Shown here: positions 54,464-54,961 of the stretch, piece by piece
Position numbering within the stretch: the stretch's first letter is position 1
Layout of the letters: every line of letters begins with the position of its first letter
Assembly: GCA_942492445.1 (NCBI GenBank)
Contig: CALOEW010000050.1
Span: 1 to 54,961, forward strand
DNA: 54,961 bases
Direction of reading: 5' to 3'
Source: NORP240 sp942492445
GTDB taxonomy: Bacteria; Pseudomonadota; Gammaproteobacteria; Pseudomonadales; Pseudohongiellaceae
Position numbers and translations under genes: made by a program
The notes under the pieces: model-generated
What the model was told of the DNA's origin: nothing
Databases searched by the model: none
Seen by the model: only the letters and a program-made list of their open reading frames with translations

Positions 54464-54961
54464 TCCGAGTGCGCACGGCGAGAGGGCATCACACTCGATG
54501 TCAGCCGGAGCCTCCTCGATTGGGACGGCCTTCCAGGCGTACGTTTCGACGGCGAATGCGACAGCGGCCGCGTTGGGGTCGGCAACAATCGTCTCGGCAC
54601 CGGCTTCGGTGAGGCGCCGAACGAGATCCATGCCGACCTTTCCAACGCCCTGTACGGCCAGGCGACGGCGAGGTCGCCGGATCCCGCAGCCGTTCACGAT
54701 GGCGCGAAGCGCTGCCATCACACCACGCGGTGGGGGACGGGTCTCCGGAGCCGCCATCTTCGAGCGGAAGCCCTGAAACCCACGGGGTCTCCTTCGATAT
54801 CCAGGACCATGTCCTGGACTGTGGTGCCGACATCCTCGGCCGTGACGTAGCGACACCGAGGGAGTCGATAACACGCCCGTAGGAACGAATGAGGTCTTCG
54901 CTCCACAATTTCGCAGGGTCGCCGATGATGACTGCTGCCACCCCCAGGTCGAGGCCGGCCA
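54464..54961 (-). CDS. Glu/Leu/Phe/Val dehydrogenase family (leucine dehydrogenase-like), partial
   Basis: The minus strand gives AAVIIGDPAKLWSEDLIRSY, YVTAEDVGTTVQDM, VMAALRAIVNGCGIRR and the NAD-binding LAVQGVGKVGMDLVRRLTEA. EAPADIECDALSPCALG then ends the similarity near 54464. Order and motifs fit leucine dehydrogenase, which deaminates branched-chain amino acids. Frames shift near 54850 and 54780. Both ends are missing: the 5' end runs off the window and the 3' end stops at a second join. Confidence 0.7.

Noticed and set aside
1..54961. tRNA or rRNA genes
   Set aside because: I saw no cloverleaf with a GTTCGA-type arm plus acceptor pairing, nor any rRNA core motif. A covariance-model scan would be decisive.

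Overview
This window reads as a mosaic, not a stretch of one chromosome. At least six blocks meet inside genes, with abrupt changes in base composition and apparent taxonomy. (a) About 1-489 is unplaced. (b) About 490-7965 is AT-rich and carries the Bacteroidetes/Flavobacteriia-type str-S10 ribosomal run rpsL-rpsG-fusA-rpsJ-rplC-rplD-rplW-rplB-rpsS-rplV-rpsC-rplP. Both ends are cut and many genes carry single-base indels. (c) About 7966-9260 holds the end of a homocysteine S-methyltransferase and the start of an M20 amidohydrolase, from an unplaced bacterium. (d) About 9261-53703 is one coherent gammaproteobacterial block of moderate GC and forms the core of the window. (e) About 53704-54460 is very GC-rich and holds a broken lipoprotein-like frame. 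(f) About 54464-54961 is very GC-rich and holds part of a leucine-dehydrogenase-like gene. The joins fall mid-gene and the indel load is uneven, so misassembly or a chimeric clone is more likely than natural transfer.

The gammaproteobacterial block starts with an outer-membrane protein (SPOR-like, TPR and beta-barrel parts) followed directly by a second ccmF and a second ccmI. Next come, on the minus strand, nth and a tightly coupled rnfABCD set with no rnfG or rnfE, an HtrA-like protease and metG. On the plus strand follow dcd, a lone fliA with a sigma-54-like promoter upstream, and the full cytochrome c maturation set ccmABCDEFGHI. A 143-bp element with perfect 18-bp terminal inverted repeats sits between ccmB and ccmC.

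After ccm come moaA, moaB, a possible 37-residue membrane peptide, xthA, a periplasmic cyclophilin, yciI, yciB, a YciO/TsaC-type protein, trpS, scpA, scpB and rluB. A minus-strand group mtaD-ubiG-mupP-yciK follows. The block ends with gyrA, a prephenate dehydratase without its chorismate mutase domain, a tyrA-aroA fusion, cmk and the start of rpsA. The order (fliA near ccm; gyrA-pheA-tyrA/aroA-cmk-rpsA; ubiG-mupP-yciK) resembles a pared-down Pseudomonas-like layout, so an aerobic, heme-rich gammaproteobacterium is likely. I cannot name the genus.

The most interesting leads are the OMP-ccmF2-ccmI2 operon, which may be a dedicated heme-attachment branch; the rnfABCD-nth operon without rnfGE and with a degraded flavinylation motif in RnfD; the inverted-repeat element inside the ccm operon; and the intergenic region after moaB with a small membrane ORF and helically phased GTAAC sites. 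I saw no tRNA, rRNA, CRISPR array or transposase gene.
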